Shown here: positions 47,301 through 56,671 of the stretch, in pieces
Position numbering within the stretch: position 1 is the first letter of the stretch
Layout: each line of letters opens with the position of its first letter
Origin: Axinella damicornis
Lineage: Eukaryota > Porifera > Demospongiae > Axinellida > Axinellidae
Assembly: GCA_963931865.1 (NCBI GenBank)
Contig: OZ007513.1
Location: forward strand, 10,875,467 to 10,939,466
Length of the DNA: 64,000 nucleotides
Direction of reading: 5' to 3'
The notes under the pieces: model-generated
What the model saw: only the letters and a program-made list of their open reading frames with translations
What the model was told of the DNA's origin: nothing
Database searches by the model: none
Position numbers and translations under genes: made by a program

Positions 47301-49401
47301 TAACATGCAGGAGCAATGGCAATATCAATCAAGATTGGCAGTGGCGGATTTAGGGGGTAAAAATGCACCCCCTTTGGCAGCTAACTTACGTCTGTTGTAC
47401 AGCAGTTTTGGATTTGTTCCGATCATCATGTTTAGTCTCCAGCGCTAGACAAGTCACCTTGAGCTTCAAAACGTCAGGTCAGACGTGTGTCATGAATGCA
47501 TTCACGTGACCGGTAGTGGGTGTGGCAACACACAAACTTTTTGCATACCAGTGGCTGAACCCCCCCCCCCCCCCCCCCCCCCCCTTCTACATTTCTAAAT
47601 CCGCCACTGATATAATAGACCTCTCTACAAGGATGATCATCTTCAAGGTGTGTTCATTTTGAACCTCTGAAAAGAGGACAGCCTCTCTACGAAGGACATT
47701 TCTATTATTGAGAGTAATCTCATTCCCCAGATGCCTCTGTTTGAGAATTGCAGCTGTGTCGCTGGCAACCTCTTCCTCCAATCAAATACGACCTTTCCTG
47801 GGACAAGTGACTTGTATCTCGGTAACAGCACGGCTCAGAATGGCAAATGTCTGATGGAGTGCCACACACTACCTCTCTTCCTGGTTCTGATAGGCATCGT
47901 GCTCTTCCTAATCTTCATGCTCAAGATCCCCACTGTCATCATCACTCTGAGGTGAAGCAATAGTTATGGAGTGGATAACCGTACCACTATGAGACTTCAT
48001 GGTCAAGATTAGCCTCGTTCCCATGCAGGCCTTCTCACACCAGCATTTGTTGCTTGCAGTACTAACGCAGGGAACCCCCACGTTAGTACTGCAAGCAACA
48101 AATGCTGGGGTGTGAAGGCCTGGGAACGAGGCTAGCTCAAGGTCCCCACCATCGTTATCACTCGGCTAAGATCCACACTGTGCAGCTGTTGCTCTGCTGT
48201 GTTCTAGGCTGTGCAGCTGTTGCTATGCTGTGTTCTAGGCTGTGCAGCTGTTGCTATGCTGTGTTCTAGGCTGTGCAGCTGTTGCTGTGCTGTAATATAG
48301 TACGGAGTGGATACATGTACCACAGTAGTGGACAGTATGACGATTGTGTTTTTAAACCCTTTGGAACGAGACTTCCATCTTGTGATTTCACTTCTGGCAA
48401 TGTCCTTAGGAATGAGAGCAGAATGGGGGGAGGGGGGGAAGTGGCTGCACCTGTGGTCCTTGTACCGGTATAGGCTAGACCTACTGACCAAGCTAATGCC
48501 AGTACTAGCCATGCGCTGTGTTACTCTCATTGGGAACTAATCCCACTCTCTACACGACCTATGGTAGCCTCGTTCCCATGCAGGCCATTCCCACCACCAG
48601 TATTTGGCCATATACGGTCGTATTTGCATACTGCAACCGATCAAATACTGGTGTGGTAATGGCCGCATGGGAACGAGACTAGAACTGTGGTCCTTATACA
48701 TGTAGGCTTAATTACATGTAGCTGGCCTCATTCCCAGGCCTGCCCCATTCTTTGTTTTGCGTTCATACACAGATGCGGAAGAGCGGCGAAGATTTTTGCC
48801 GTGCTGCTCTTCCGCATCCGTCAACGCAAACCGAAGAACAGAAAAAATGGGGTAGGCCTGGGAACGAGGCTAAGTATTAGCCATGTGCTGTGTTCCGTGT
48901 TCCTCTCGTTGATATCCCACTCTATGCCCCCCCCCCCCCCCCCCCCTCCCCAGGTGCGTCGCTGAGGAGCAAAGAACTCTTGCCCTTGGTGCTCAGTCGG
49001 TCTCCTTCCGACTGTTTGGCACCATACCCAGTCCCATTGTCTTTGGGGTCATCCTCGACTCTGCGTGCGCCTACTGGCAGCAGGAGTGTGGCGTTCGGGG
49101 TAACTGCTGGGTCTACGACAACCAAAAGAGCTCCTTTAGGCTCCTCTTCCTCGGGAGTAGTGGCTTGGTGGCAAACTGTGTTTTTTCATTCTTGGCGTGG
49201 CTATTCTACCCAAAGACACGGCCGTCGAGCAGAACTATAGCTGAAGACGATCTACAACCACAGCTTGTCAACGGTAGTGTTGCCGATGTTCCAGGGGAGG
49301 AGGAAGGGTTTGAACTTGACACTGACGATTCACGAGATCACAGTGTCCACACAGTATTGCTGCACAGCGAGGAGACGCAGGAGGAAGACACCACTCTGTA
49401 A
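41728..49401 (+). CDS. Organic anion transporter (SLCO/OATP family)
   Basis: Seven exons with consistent phases: 41728-41778, 43463-43628, 44443-45363, 45866-46055, 46595-46739, 47731-47951, 48954-49401 (TAA); 713 residues, usual for the family. ATG at 41728 starts MELVKRETENFAEETDK, a cytosolic N-terminus; TM1 is FFTFILCIYSLIEGALVSG. The OATP signature appears as DPGFVGAWWLCFIFGG (about residue 256) in extracellular loop 3/TM6. Exon 5 encodes the Kazal-like cysteine-rich extracellular loop (CNSLCNCTSSLFEPVCGADG...). The last exon has the family block EEQRTLALGAQSVSFRLFGT, then IPSPIVFGVILDSAC, and a 60-residue acidic tail. Twelve membrane segments are expected. These carriers exchange amphipathic organic anions across the plasma membrane; the substrate cannot be inferred. 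The donor after exon 2 is triplicated in tandem. Confidence 0.95.
42051..42512. mobile_element. Composite of two facing foldbacks
   Basis: A left foldback (TAGCCTCGTTCCCAGGCCTA... to about 42150) and a right foldback (about 42411 to AACGAGGCTA at 42512) keep their outer ends intact, while their inner ends are cut to AGGCCTGGTAT and ATACCAGGCCT. The 260 bp between carries inverted ATCACGTGA on both sides and a poly-G run (42192-42224). Confidence 0.7.
42574..42986. mobile_element. Second composite of two facing foldbacks
   Basis: The left unit TAGCCTCATTCCCGGGCCGT...GGTCTGGGAAC and right unit GCCAGGCCG...GGCCTGGGGAACAGGGCTA flank about 320 bp of unrelated DNA, again with degraded inner ends. 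Confidence 0.6.
43021..43070. repeat. (CCAGTCAGGG)n, 10-bp unit, ~4.5 copies
   Basis: Short tandem array in SLCO intron 1. Confidence 0.9.
43372..43406. mobile_element. Minimal foldback element (35 bp)
   Basis: TAGCCTCGTTCCTAGG joins CAGCCTGGGAACGAGGCTA directly. Confidence 0.88.
43606..43735 (+). repeat. Three tandem 44-bp copies spanning an exon-intron junction
   Basis: The unit CATTGAGGGGGCACTAGTCA + GCGGTGAGTTAACCC + TTTTCCTCC starts inside SLCO exon 2 and contains its donor AGCG|GTGAGT. Three donors at 44-bp spacing result (near 43628, 43672 and 43716). The third copy ends in a CCCTTTACCAACC piece of another repeat family. Confidence 0.92.
43797..43848. mobile_element. Foldback element, TAGTCTCG variant
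   Basis: TAGTCTCGGTTCCAGATCC and GGCCTGGGAATGAGGCTA; one end of each variant. Confidence 0.7.
43868..44062. repeat. C/T-rich low-complexity tract
   Basis: Pyrimidine-rich on the plus strand with a (CTC)n core at about 44026-44062. Proline-rich and arginine-rich ORFs over it are composition artefacts. Confidence 0.85.
44350..44393. repeat. (CA)n microsatellite
   Basis: About 22 CA units, 50 bp upstream of the SLCO exon 3 acceptor. Confidence 0.95.
45419..45484. mobile_element. Foldback element with perfect 27-bp arms
   Basis: TAGCCTCGTTCCCAGGCGCT...CGGTAAT is exactly mirrored; the loop is TGGGGAGAAGAG. It lies 55 bp after SLCO exon 3. Confidence 0.92.
45537..45677. mobile_element. Second foldback family, ~64-bp arms
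   Basis: TAGTCTAGCTGCTAGACCCT...TCCCTCCC and AAATGAAGTAACGGAAACGC pair almost perfectly with the right half; a third partial arm (GAGAGGAGGGTCTAGCAG) sits in the middle. Confidence 0.88.
46241..46492. mobile_element. 252-bp inverted-repeat element (GTAC-bounded)
   Basis: AGGAGCGCATGAGCCGCCGA...AGGCAGTGAAGGAGCG is mirrored with few differences at the right, and GTAC lies at both outer edges. It is in an SLCO intron. Confidence 0.85.
46940..46979. repeat. Perfect 40-bp palindrome plus a half copy
   Basis: CACTAAAGTGTGCATTATCT is followed by its exact complement; TTTAGTGTGCATTATCTAGATAA-type sequence then repeats to about 47000. Confidence 0.95.
47233..47326. mobile_element. Foldback (GATATTGCCAT ends)
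   Basis: GATATTGCCATCGCTCCTGC and GCAGGAGCAATGGCAATATC, with inner arms CCACGTTACAC and GTGTAACGTGG. Confidence 0.88.
47339..47609. mobile_element. 271-bp element with CAGTGGCGGATTTAG ends
   Basis: CAGTGGCGGATTTAG at the left is mirrored by CTAAATCCGCCACTG at the right; a 25-base C run (47560-47584) lies inside. Such ends suggest a hAT-like non-autonomous element, but no 8-bp target duplication is visible. Confidence 0.75.
48010..48134. mobile_element. Foldback element, CTTCTCACACC-arm subclass
   Basis: TAGCCTCGTTCCCATGCAGG start, GCCTGGGAACGAGGCTA end; arms CCAGCATTTGTTGCTTGCAG and TAACG pair around GGGAACCCCC. Confidence 0.92.
48178..48297. repeat. Tandem repeat, 31-bp unit, ~4 copies
   Basis: CTGTGCAGCTGTTGCTATGC + TGTGTTCTAGG, head to tail without spacers. 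Confidence 0.9.
48565..48681. mobile_element. Foldback element
   Basis: TAGCCTCGTTCCCATGCAGG start; arms CCACCAGTATTTG and CAAATACTGGTG; the right end is GCATGGGAACGAGACTA. Confidence 0.88.
48723..48872. mobile_element. Foldback element, CTACCCCG-arm subclass
   Basis: TGGCCTCATTCCCAGGCCTG start and TAGGCCTGGGAACGAGGCTA end; the interior contains GCGGAAGAGC and GCTCTTCCGC. It lies 80 bp before the last SLCO exon. Confidence 0.9.
48927..48950 (+). promoter_or_regulatory. Poly-C pyrimidine tract of the last SLCO acceptor
   Basis: About 20 C followed by TCCCCAG|GTGCGT at 48953/48954; a homopolymer is the only pyrimidine tract of this 3' splice site. Confidence 0.75.
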
Positions 49402-49921
49402 TTCCTCTCTGTCTATACAAGTCTTGTTATGTCCCTGAAAAGTAACTCACTTATGGCCTGCGGGCAAACAGTGTATGATAGTCACTGCCCTTTTCGTACT
49501 ATATTTAGAAGGAAGAAGTCATTTTTATACAGAGCAAATCAACAGATATGCCCATACCACTTGTTACTACTACGAATGTGTTATCAAATTAATTGAAGGG
49601 TTTCCAAAAACAGTAATCATATCACATTCTCTGGTGATGTTTTATATTATGGTTTTCAGCCTCCAAACTTCATGCAAGTGCATGTAGGTTCCTTGTAACC
49701 ATCTTGTACACGTTTGTGACTCTAGCCACACCCACCCATCAACGTTGTCACGGCTGTTGATCCAGACAGGGAAGCTTATAACTGCCAGGTATATATGCAC
49801 GGAGTCCATGAAGATGAGAGGACTGCTCTTTTTCTCAGCCGATTCAGGCAAGGAGAGCAACGGCCCAGAGCCAAGCCCGGACATGTTCAATTTCACCCAT
49901 CACCTCTCCCTGTCCTATAGC

Positions 49922-50018
49922 TAGCCTCGTTCCCAGGCCTTCTCATGCACCTCCATGCAGTTTTTGATACTGCAAGCGATCAAAAACTGGAGGTGTAGAA
50001 GGCCTGGGAACGAGGCTA
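49922..50018. mobile_element. Foldback element
   Basis: Perfect 18-bp ends; arms TTCT-CACCTCC-AGTTTTTGAT and ATCAAAAACTGGAGGTG around ACTGCAAGCG. Confidence 0.92.
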
Positions 50019-50163
50019 GTCTGTCCCACTCTTTCTGCTTGTGCAGCATTTGAACCTATCAATCTCCCAAAGAGTCGACATAATAGCCACTTTCATAAAC
50101 GCTGTAACTAGTCTATAGCCTCCCCCCGCATGGAAATGGTCGAAGAGGGAGGCCGCGGGGAGG

Positions 50164-50363
50164 NNNNNNNNNNNNNNNNNNNNNNNNNNNNNNNNNNNNN
50201 NNNNNNNNNNNNNNNNNNNNNNNNNNNNNNNNNNNNNNNNNNNNNNNNNNNNNNNNNNNNNNNNNNNNNNNNNNNNNNNNNNNNNNNNNNNNNNNNNNNN
50301 NNNNNNNNNNNNNNNNNNNNNNNNNNNNNNNNNNNNNNNNNNNNNNNNNNNNNNNNNNNNNNN
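50164..50363. other. Assembly gap, 200 N
   Basis: Flanked on both sides by G/A-rich sequence on the plus strand, so the gap probably spans a purine-rich repeat. Confidence 0.98.
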
Positions 50364-51298
50364 AGAGGGGTGGTGGTTAGGAGAGAGGAGGGAGGGTGTG
50401 AAGGAGGGATGGTGGGAGGGGGAGGGTGGAGTCATGGTAAACATACACACAGGAGTTCATATTATGCACAGCAAATAATCTTTCTTACATGTACATGTCC
50501 AGGTATACGTGTATACGAGGATGTCAAACTTACTCCCCTTAGGATCAAACTGCACTCTCTCTTACACAGCCAGGCTTATTAGTAGCGATCACGTGACATC
50601 TCAATAAGCTAATCTGTGCTTCTCACATGCTATCAAAATACTACATGTCGCTACTACACACACCTTCACTCTGTGTTCTCTACCAGTAGTAACTACAACA
50701 TGCATACGCCAGCTGACCATACTCACAGGTGCTAATTGTAACTAGTATTCTCTAGTAATCCTCAGTAATCTCTAATAACGCTGTACTATGTACACATGTG
50801 CAGGTACCTGGCTGGAGTGACTGTGATCACTTCAGACACAACAGGTCTACAGGGCAGAGCAGAATCAGTGTATACATGCACACATGTACATGTACGTATG
50901 TAGGCTGCATGTTAGGCTCCTGTACAATGGCGCACATGGCTGGCCATGTGCAAGTAGCGGACACCCATGTATGGAACTTGGCCATTAAATTTTTTCCGCC
51001 AAATTTTGCATGATGGCGATTGTACATGTATGACTGCATCTGACCGTATGCAGGGCTGATCAAAGTTCTCTTAGCCAGACAACAACAGGGCAAAACATGA
51101 ATTCTTGTTTTGAACACAACCAACGTTGAACGGGAAACATCGGCAGATATTGATAACCAATCTATGTACATACGAATTTTCCTGATTGACTGAGCAATTT
51201 CAAACTAGAAATGGTTTATCGCTGACCAGAGCATAAAATAACAAGTACAGTGTGCCTTAAACGTAAGACACTACGCACGTATCAATACATTAACCGTG

Positions 51299-51329
<31 letters not shown>

Positions 51330-51773
51330 GTGTAACGGAAGTGGGATGTTCATGGGGCGGGACTAGACTAGTGATGCGCGACCTTCGTACTTCAATTTAC
51401 TAAACCTCGAGCTCTGCGAAGAATGTTCGAGAACATTGGGCATGGGCTGGAATCTTCCAGAACAGCAGGTGGGGAGCAGCAGTCGAAGCGCACACAAACG
51501 GGGAGCAGTTGAAATGGACGCAATCGATGCAATCGTGCGGGGAGCAGCAACTGAAGCAGACACAGTCGGGGAGCAGCAGCTCTGCACAGAGACCTGTCCG
51601 GCAACGGATTACTCATGCAGGCGAACGAGGGGGGAAGTAGCTGAGCGAGCGAAGCAAGCGAAGCTACTTGTACATTATACAATTTCATAGCAACATTGAA
51701 ATCGCAAAGGAGGATGGAAGTACAGTACTAAAGGAGTACAATATTAGTCTTGACAGCAGAGTAATGAACTCAC

Positions 51774-54700
51774 GTGGAGTGGGTTACTGGTCCGTTGAGC
51801 AGTGTTTCCCCTAGTGTCTGTGGTTCTCCTATTAGTTCTACTGATGAGTTACTAGTGCTGCAGACATGTGGAAGGGGAGAGAGGGGAGAGGGGGTGGGGT
51901 AAAGGGGAGAGAGGGGAGAGGGGGTGGAGTAAAGGGGAGAGAAGGGAGAGGGGGTGGGGTAAAGGGGAAGGAGGAAAGAAGGGGAGGGAGGAGGAAAGAA
52001 GGGAGGTGAAAGGAAGAAATGGAGGAGAAGGTGGAGAGGGAGGAGGGAGAAATGAGGAGGGAAAGAGGAAGAAGGGAGAGGAAGGATGGGGGAAGGAGGC
52101 AAGCAGTAGGGAAGGGAGGAATGAGAAGGGAGGCAAGAAGAAGGGAAGACGGAGATATGAAGGGAGACTTTCACATTACTCGTGAGATACACTGTAACCA
52201 ACGGCTATAAAGGTCTTTAGTATTTGCAATACATACATGCACTGGACCTTGTTACAGTATACATTTATGGTCTACTGTACACTGTATCCTAGGAGGAGGG
52301 GGAGGGGGTGTGGTGGGTACACGTCATGTAGGGGGAGGGGTGTGGTGGGTACACGTCATATCCTGACCTATGGTCTACTGTATCATAGGAGGAGGGGGAG
52401 AGGGTGTGGTGGGTCAGAGGGTATATGTCATCCCCAGAGAAAGCACTGTCATAGTCTCCTGGGGAGCCAAACTAGGAGGGAGGGGGAGATGGAGGGAGGA
52501 AGGGAGGGAGGGAAGGAGGGAGGGAGGGAGGGAGGGGGGAGGGAGGGAGGGAGGGAAGGAGGGAGGGAGGGAGGGAGGGGAGGGAGGGAGGGAGGGAGGG
52601 AGGGAGGGAGGGAGGGAGGGAGGGGAGGGAGGGAGGGAGGGAGGGAGGGAGGGAGGGAGGGAGGGGAGGGAGGGAGGGAGGGAGGGAGGGAGGGAGGGAG
52701 GGAGGGAGGGGAGGGAGGGAGGGAGGGAGGGAGGGAGGGAGGGAGGGAGGGGAGGGAGGGAGGGAGGGAGGGAGGGAGGGAGGGAGGGGAGGGAGGGAGG
52801 GAGGGAGGGGAGGGGAGGGAGGGAGGGAGGGAGGGAGGGGAGGGAGGGAGGGAGGGAGGGAGGGAGGGAGGGAGGGGAGGGAGGGAGGGAGGGAGGGAGG
52901 GAGGGAGGGAGGGAGGGGAGGGAGGGAGGGAGGGAGGGAGGGAGGGAGGGGAGGGAGGGGAGGGATGGGGGGAGGAGGAATGACTGCAGTCACATCGCAC
53001 GCATGTATACACACACATGCAAACACACACATACATGTACATAATGCACACACACTGTTCCCACTCACCTCTTGACTGTTGTCAGTTAGTGGGGACAGAG
53101 ATGCTCTGCTGGAACTACTGCTACACTGGCGCTGATATTCTGTTGACCGAGGGTGTCGGGGAAGAGGGACGAGGGAGTTGTGGGATTGAAGAGGGTGGGG
53201 TGTGTGAGAGAGAGGAGGTAGGGAGTTGTGTGAAGGAGGAGGATATACATAAGTACATATGAGCTCAAGGGAGAAGGAGTGTGTGTGAAGTTAAGGTGCG
53301 TCAAGGAGGAGGATGGTATGTGTGTGATGGAGGATCGAGTGTGTGTAAAGGAGAGATTGACGAAAAGTAGGAGAGACTAACTACTGTAACAGTAGAAGGT
53401 CATCGTTCAGAATGTTCATGTTCAGCAGGTGATACATGTAAGTCTCAGGTGCACAAAGATCCTTACCCACAAGGTAGGTCTCTATTCCCTGCCGGAACGT
53501 GTCGAATGTGATGTGACCCGTGTGGGTGGGGTCCATCACCTGGATCAGCGACTCGATTTGCTGAGTGTGTGTGAGAGAGAGAGAGAGAGTGTGTGTGTAC
53601 CAGTGTAGGCATAAAAACATATTAAAAGTTCAAGTTACATTGTGTGCACACACAATGCCAATAGAAACAATTCTCTGAGTGAATTCTCCACGCTATGAAG
53701 ACAAGCCAGGATTGTCTTTCAGGCACCAGACATATACGCATCCCAGACACCAAACACGGCAAATCCACTGCCAGGGACTAGCTTACACCACCGACACACT
53801 CACTGACAGGCTGCATATGCTGGGTTGCTGGTAGCATGAGCACACACAATAGAACCTGGGATACTTGGCCGCGTAAATGGCTATGTCCATAGAGATGATT
53901 GTGTACATTGCCTACACTTGTACCATTGCGTGACGGTATCTGCTAGACATTCATGTGTCTTTCTCAGACAAAGGCTGGCTATGCCAAATAAGGAGGTGCT
54001 CTACTGTCATGTGCATGTACTGCTGCAACTGGTCCACTGTGTTGCTGATAAGGGATGATGATGTTGTATAAAGCTAGAGACACCTGCAATTTAGTGCGGT
54101 CGTACAAGGACAGATTTATGACCTGCTCCCCCCAATAAACATCAGTACAAATGTGTTAATTTGAGGAATGTCAGACACAATGCACTTATAGCCTCCAGAT
54201 CCAGGCTACAGCACTTGTGGCCTGCATCTTTAGTAGTTGGAGGAGGTAGGCCTAGCACTGACCCCACCCCCTCCTCTGCTCTAGCATTCAACCATTTAGC
54301 ACAACACTCTGCAAACCCAATGCAGACCTAATTGTGACATTCCCTCTGGTGCAATAGTTTTTAACCCTTTACTGACAATAAGAAACTGCTAAATGAACCA
54401 GAACAGCACATCCATATAAATTCTTATGAGCTTATGTGAGACAGTAGTTTATATACCAGTCAATCCAGAGTACATGGGGCTTAAGGTAGCATTATACCTT
54501 TACCGTTAGGGTACCTTTAACCGTCGGGGCCCCGACGGTTAAAGGTACCCTAACGGTAAAGGTTAAGGTACCCTAACGGTAAAGGTACCTAATGGTAAAG
54601 GTACCTAACGGTAAAGGTACCCTAACCGTCGGGGCCCCGACGGTTAAAGGTACCCTAACGGTAAAGGTATAATGCTACCTTAAGGGGATGCATATAAGGA

Positions 54701-56479
54701 TGTGTGTGCAAGGTGTTGAAATGTAGCCTCGTTCCCAGGCCTACCTGTTTTTTTCTGTTCTTCAGTATGCGTTGACGGATGCGGAAGAGCAGTTGCTGTT
54801 CTTCTGCATCAGTGTATTATTGTCAACGCAAACCGAAGAACAGAAAGAACGGGGTAGGCCTGGGAACGAGGCTAGTTGATACGTGCGTTTGATCTGTGAA
54901 CCACAGATGTTGCCTAAAATCACTCAGCGAGAACATCGTTTTGGCCAATTCATGATTAATCCACACAGGAGTTTGAATTCAAGAGTTACTGTGTAATCAT
55001 GGCAATAATGGAGGGAAGATATAAGGGAGGGAAGGATCCAGGAAAGAAGAGGGAAGGAGGGAGGAGGGAGGGAGGGAGGGATGGAGGGAGGGAGGGAGGG
55101 AGGGAGGGAAGGAGGGAGGGAAGGAGGGAGGGAGGGAGGGAGGGGGAAGGGGGGAGGGGGAAGGGGGGAGGGGGATGGAGGGAGGATATAACTCTGCTGA
55201 ATGTTTTTATCTTCTGGGGGAGTGTGCCCATGATGAGTGTCCCCATGTGGTACAAGCCTACCGCAAAGCTGGTGAGTGAACACTGAATACTTAAGCTTAC
55301 CTGCTGCTGTGGTTTCATCATGGGTACAGGAATGCAAGTATGTTTACTTTACAATAAACAGAATACTGTTGTCAATGGGTTTGTCGTAAACTTCTCACAG
55401 AGCATTCCACATGTACTAAACAACTAGCCACAACAAATACTAGTGGTTCCGCCTGGTTACGTACATGTGTGTTACATGTGTGCAACATATTAAAGTACAG
55501 TAGTATGTACAAATGAAATCCAACTGGTCGCGACAATCACATTGCTGATGACGTATTAGCTACAGCGTACATGTACATGTGTAGCTGAGACTCCTTCCTA
55601 GCACTGATCAGTACCCCAAGAGTTTTAGAATGTGTTGGCCTGCACTCTATGAGCCAATGTGCGTCTTCGTGGCCTCGTTCCCAGGCCTTCTCACTCCAGC
55701 GTTTGTTGCTTGCAGTAAGCGACGAATCCTGGGGTGAGGCGGCCTGGGAACGAGGCTAGCATCTTTGGTGTGTACAACAAGCCATACCTTGCTGTTCAGA
55801 GCCCCAGTGCACCCACACACAATGAAATCCTTTCTACCATTCCTATGTCACCCATGTGAGACCATGTACCAGGCTCTAGATCTCCTAGCCTCGTACTCAG
55901 GCCTTCAATCGTGGGGTACGAGACTATAGATCTCCCAGCTTTTCCGTACTGCAAGCTACGAAATGGTGGGTGGGGCCTGGAATGAAGCTAATGGACAACA
56001 GCATCTGGTATAGTTGTTCTCAGGACTGATAAGACGGGGCCTGGGAACAAAGTTAGACTGAGAGCAGACATTCTTACAAGTGAAAACCAGATGTACTGGA
56101 TTGCCACCATTGTATTCTGCCACTCAAAATAGCCACAGTTGTCCGGAACTCAACAGCATAACATCTGTGGAGACTTTCCATTGAAGCAGTAAGATGGCGG
56201 AGGGAGGGACAACGCCCCCTTTCAAAATGTTTACTTGACACACCCACTGTAGCCACTTATTACGGAGTCATATTTCGAAACAGTTCAAGAATTGCATGGC
56301 CAAGTGGTCCAAACTGTTTTACCTGCACTGTGTGTTAGCAAGGTACTTACCTGAGTCTTCCCGAAGTGCTCCTGGCCGATGTGTCGAAAGTCTTCCGCCG
56401 TGATGACTCCGTCCCTATCCCCGTCACACAGGTCGAATATCAGCTTCAGATGCTCCACGGCGCTATTCCCCTCCTCCAT
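51774..56479 (-). CDS. Rab11-FIP3/4-like EF-hand protein, 5' exons (partial)
   Basis: Minus-strand exons with agreeing phases: 56351-56479 (ATG at 56479), 53467-53560, 53069-53139, 52368-52471, 51774-51857. Exon 1 starts [20 protein letters not shown] and has an EF-hand loop [12 protein letters not shown]. Exon 2 gives [20 protein letters not shown] and [10 protein letters not shown], a second EF-hand. Spacing and wording match the N-terminus of class II Rab11-FIPs (FIP3/FIP4, fly Nuf), which link Rab11 recycling endosomes to dynein and cytokinesis. Later exons are low-complexity linker: [38 protein letters not shown] and [20 protein letters not shown]. The donor at 52367 (GTCAGG) is weak. 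The coiled coil and the C-terminal Rab11-binding domain that define the family are not seen, so the assignment rests on the EF-hand part. A further in-frame ATG lies at 56524. Confidence 0.68.
51868..52180. repeat. G/A-rich array with 36-bp period
   Basis: Three tandem copies of GGGGTGG(A/G)GTAAAGGGGAGAG-type units (51880-51965), then irregular GGAGGAAAG sequence. On the minus strand it is the pyrimidine tract upstream of the exon ending at 51857. Confidence 0.9.
52281..52420. repeat. Diverged tandem copies of GGAGGGGGAG-GGTGTGGTGGGT
   Basis: Three copies overlapping the low-complexity exon at 52368-52471 of the Rab11-FIP-like gene, so part of that exon's coding sequence (THHTLSPSS) is repeat-derived. 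Confidence 0.75.
52472..52977. repeat. ~500-bp (GGGA)n purine array
   Basis: Almost pure (GGGA)n with periodic GGGGA interruptions. On the minus strand this is an uninterrupted (TCCC)n tract ending at the acceptor CCTCCTAG|TTTGGC (52471). Such mirror-repeat purine tracts can form triplex DNA. Long ORFs over it are artefacts. Confidence 0.97.
54481..54683. mobile_element. 203-bp TTAA-bounded palindromic element
   Basis: TTAAGGTAGCATTATACC opens and its exact complement closes the element. Both inner arms carry the perfect palindrome CCGTCGGGGCCCCGACGG, and the middle has tandem GGTACC(C)TAACGGTAAA units. TTAA at both edges is the target of piggyBac-type elements (family knowledge). Confidence 0.85.
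54724..54874. mobile_element. Foldback element, CTACCCCG-arm subclass
   Basis: Perfect 18-bp ends; CTGTTCTTC-GT and AC-GAAGAACAG arms; GATGCGGAAGAGC near the loop. Confidence 0.92.
55003..55185. repeat. (GGGA)n-like purine array
   Basis: GGAAGGAGGGAGG-type repeats then GGGGGGAGGGGGAAG. It lies in the first intron of the Rab11-FIP-like gene. Confidence 0.92.
55670..55758. mobile_element. Foldback element, CTTCTCACTCC-arm subclass
   Basis: GGCCTCGTTCCCAGGCCTTC start, GGCCTGGGAACGAGGCTA end; loop around TTGCTTGCAGTAAGCGACGAA. Confidence 0.88.
55886..55990. mobile_element. Foldback element with an internal right-end copy
   Basis: TAGCCTCGTACTCAGGCCTT start; an extra GGGTACGAGACTA lies at about 55914-55926; arms CCCAGCTTTTCCGTACTGC and GCTACGAAATGGTGGG. 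Confidence 0.7.
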
Positions 56480-56671
56480 TGGGTCTGGACGTGCAGGACA
56501 TCCATACAGGACGATTCTCTGCACAGTTCACCTTCGTCTCAGTTTGTAGTCGCCGCTAAGTCGGTTGTCCATGGCATAGATACGACCGCAATGTGACGTC
56601 ATGTTGAGTCTCGTTCCAGAGCCGTTCCGGATCGAATTCCCCGGAACCATGCCTAGGGTGAGATTAGCGTC

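Larger units (their letters stand above)
49402..51773. other. Convergent spacer between SLCO and Rab11-FIP-like genes, with gap
   Basis: No exon can be supported. Missing 3' exons of the minus-strand Rab11-FIP-like gene would be expected here. It contains a foldback (49922-50018), the N run, a (TCTG)n run at about 51300-51328, and GGGGAGCAGC repeats at 51470-51580. Confidence 0.55.

Noticed and set aside
48178..48297. CRISPR-like short repeats
   Set aside because: The 31-bp units are head-to-tail with no spacers, and the DNA is an animal intron.
52237..53068. Long Gly/Arg/Glu-rich and Pro/Leu/Ser-rich ORFs
   Set aside because: They are frames through the (GGGA)n array; only the short spliced exons beside the array have phase and splice support.
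55190..55275. Possible exon (plus: [20 protein letters not shown] with GTGAGT donor; minus: [16 protein letters not shown])
   Set aside because: Both strands give plausible peptides, but neither has a matching second splice site or partner exons, and a purine array adjoins it.
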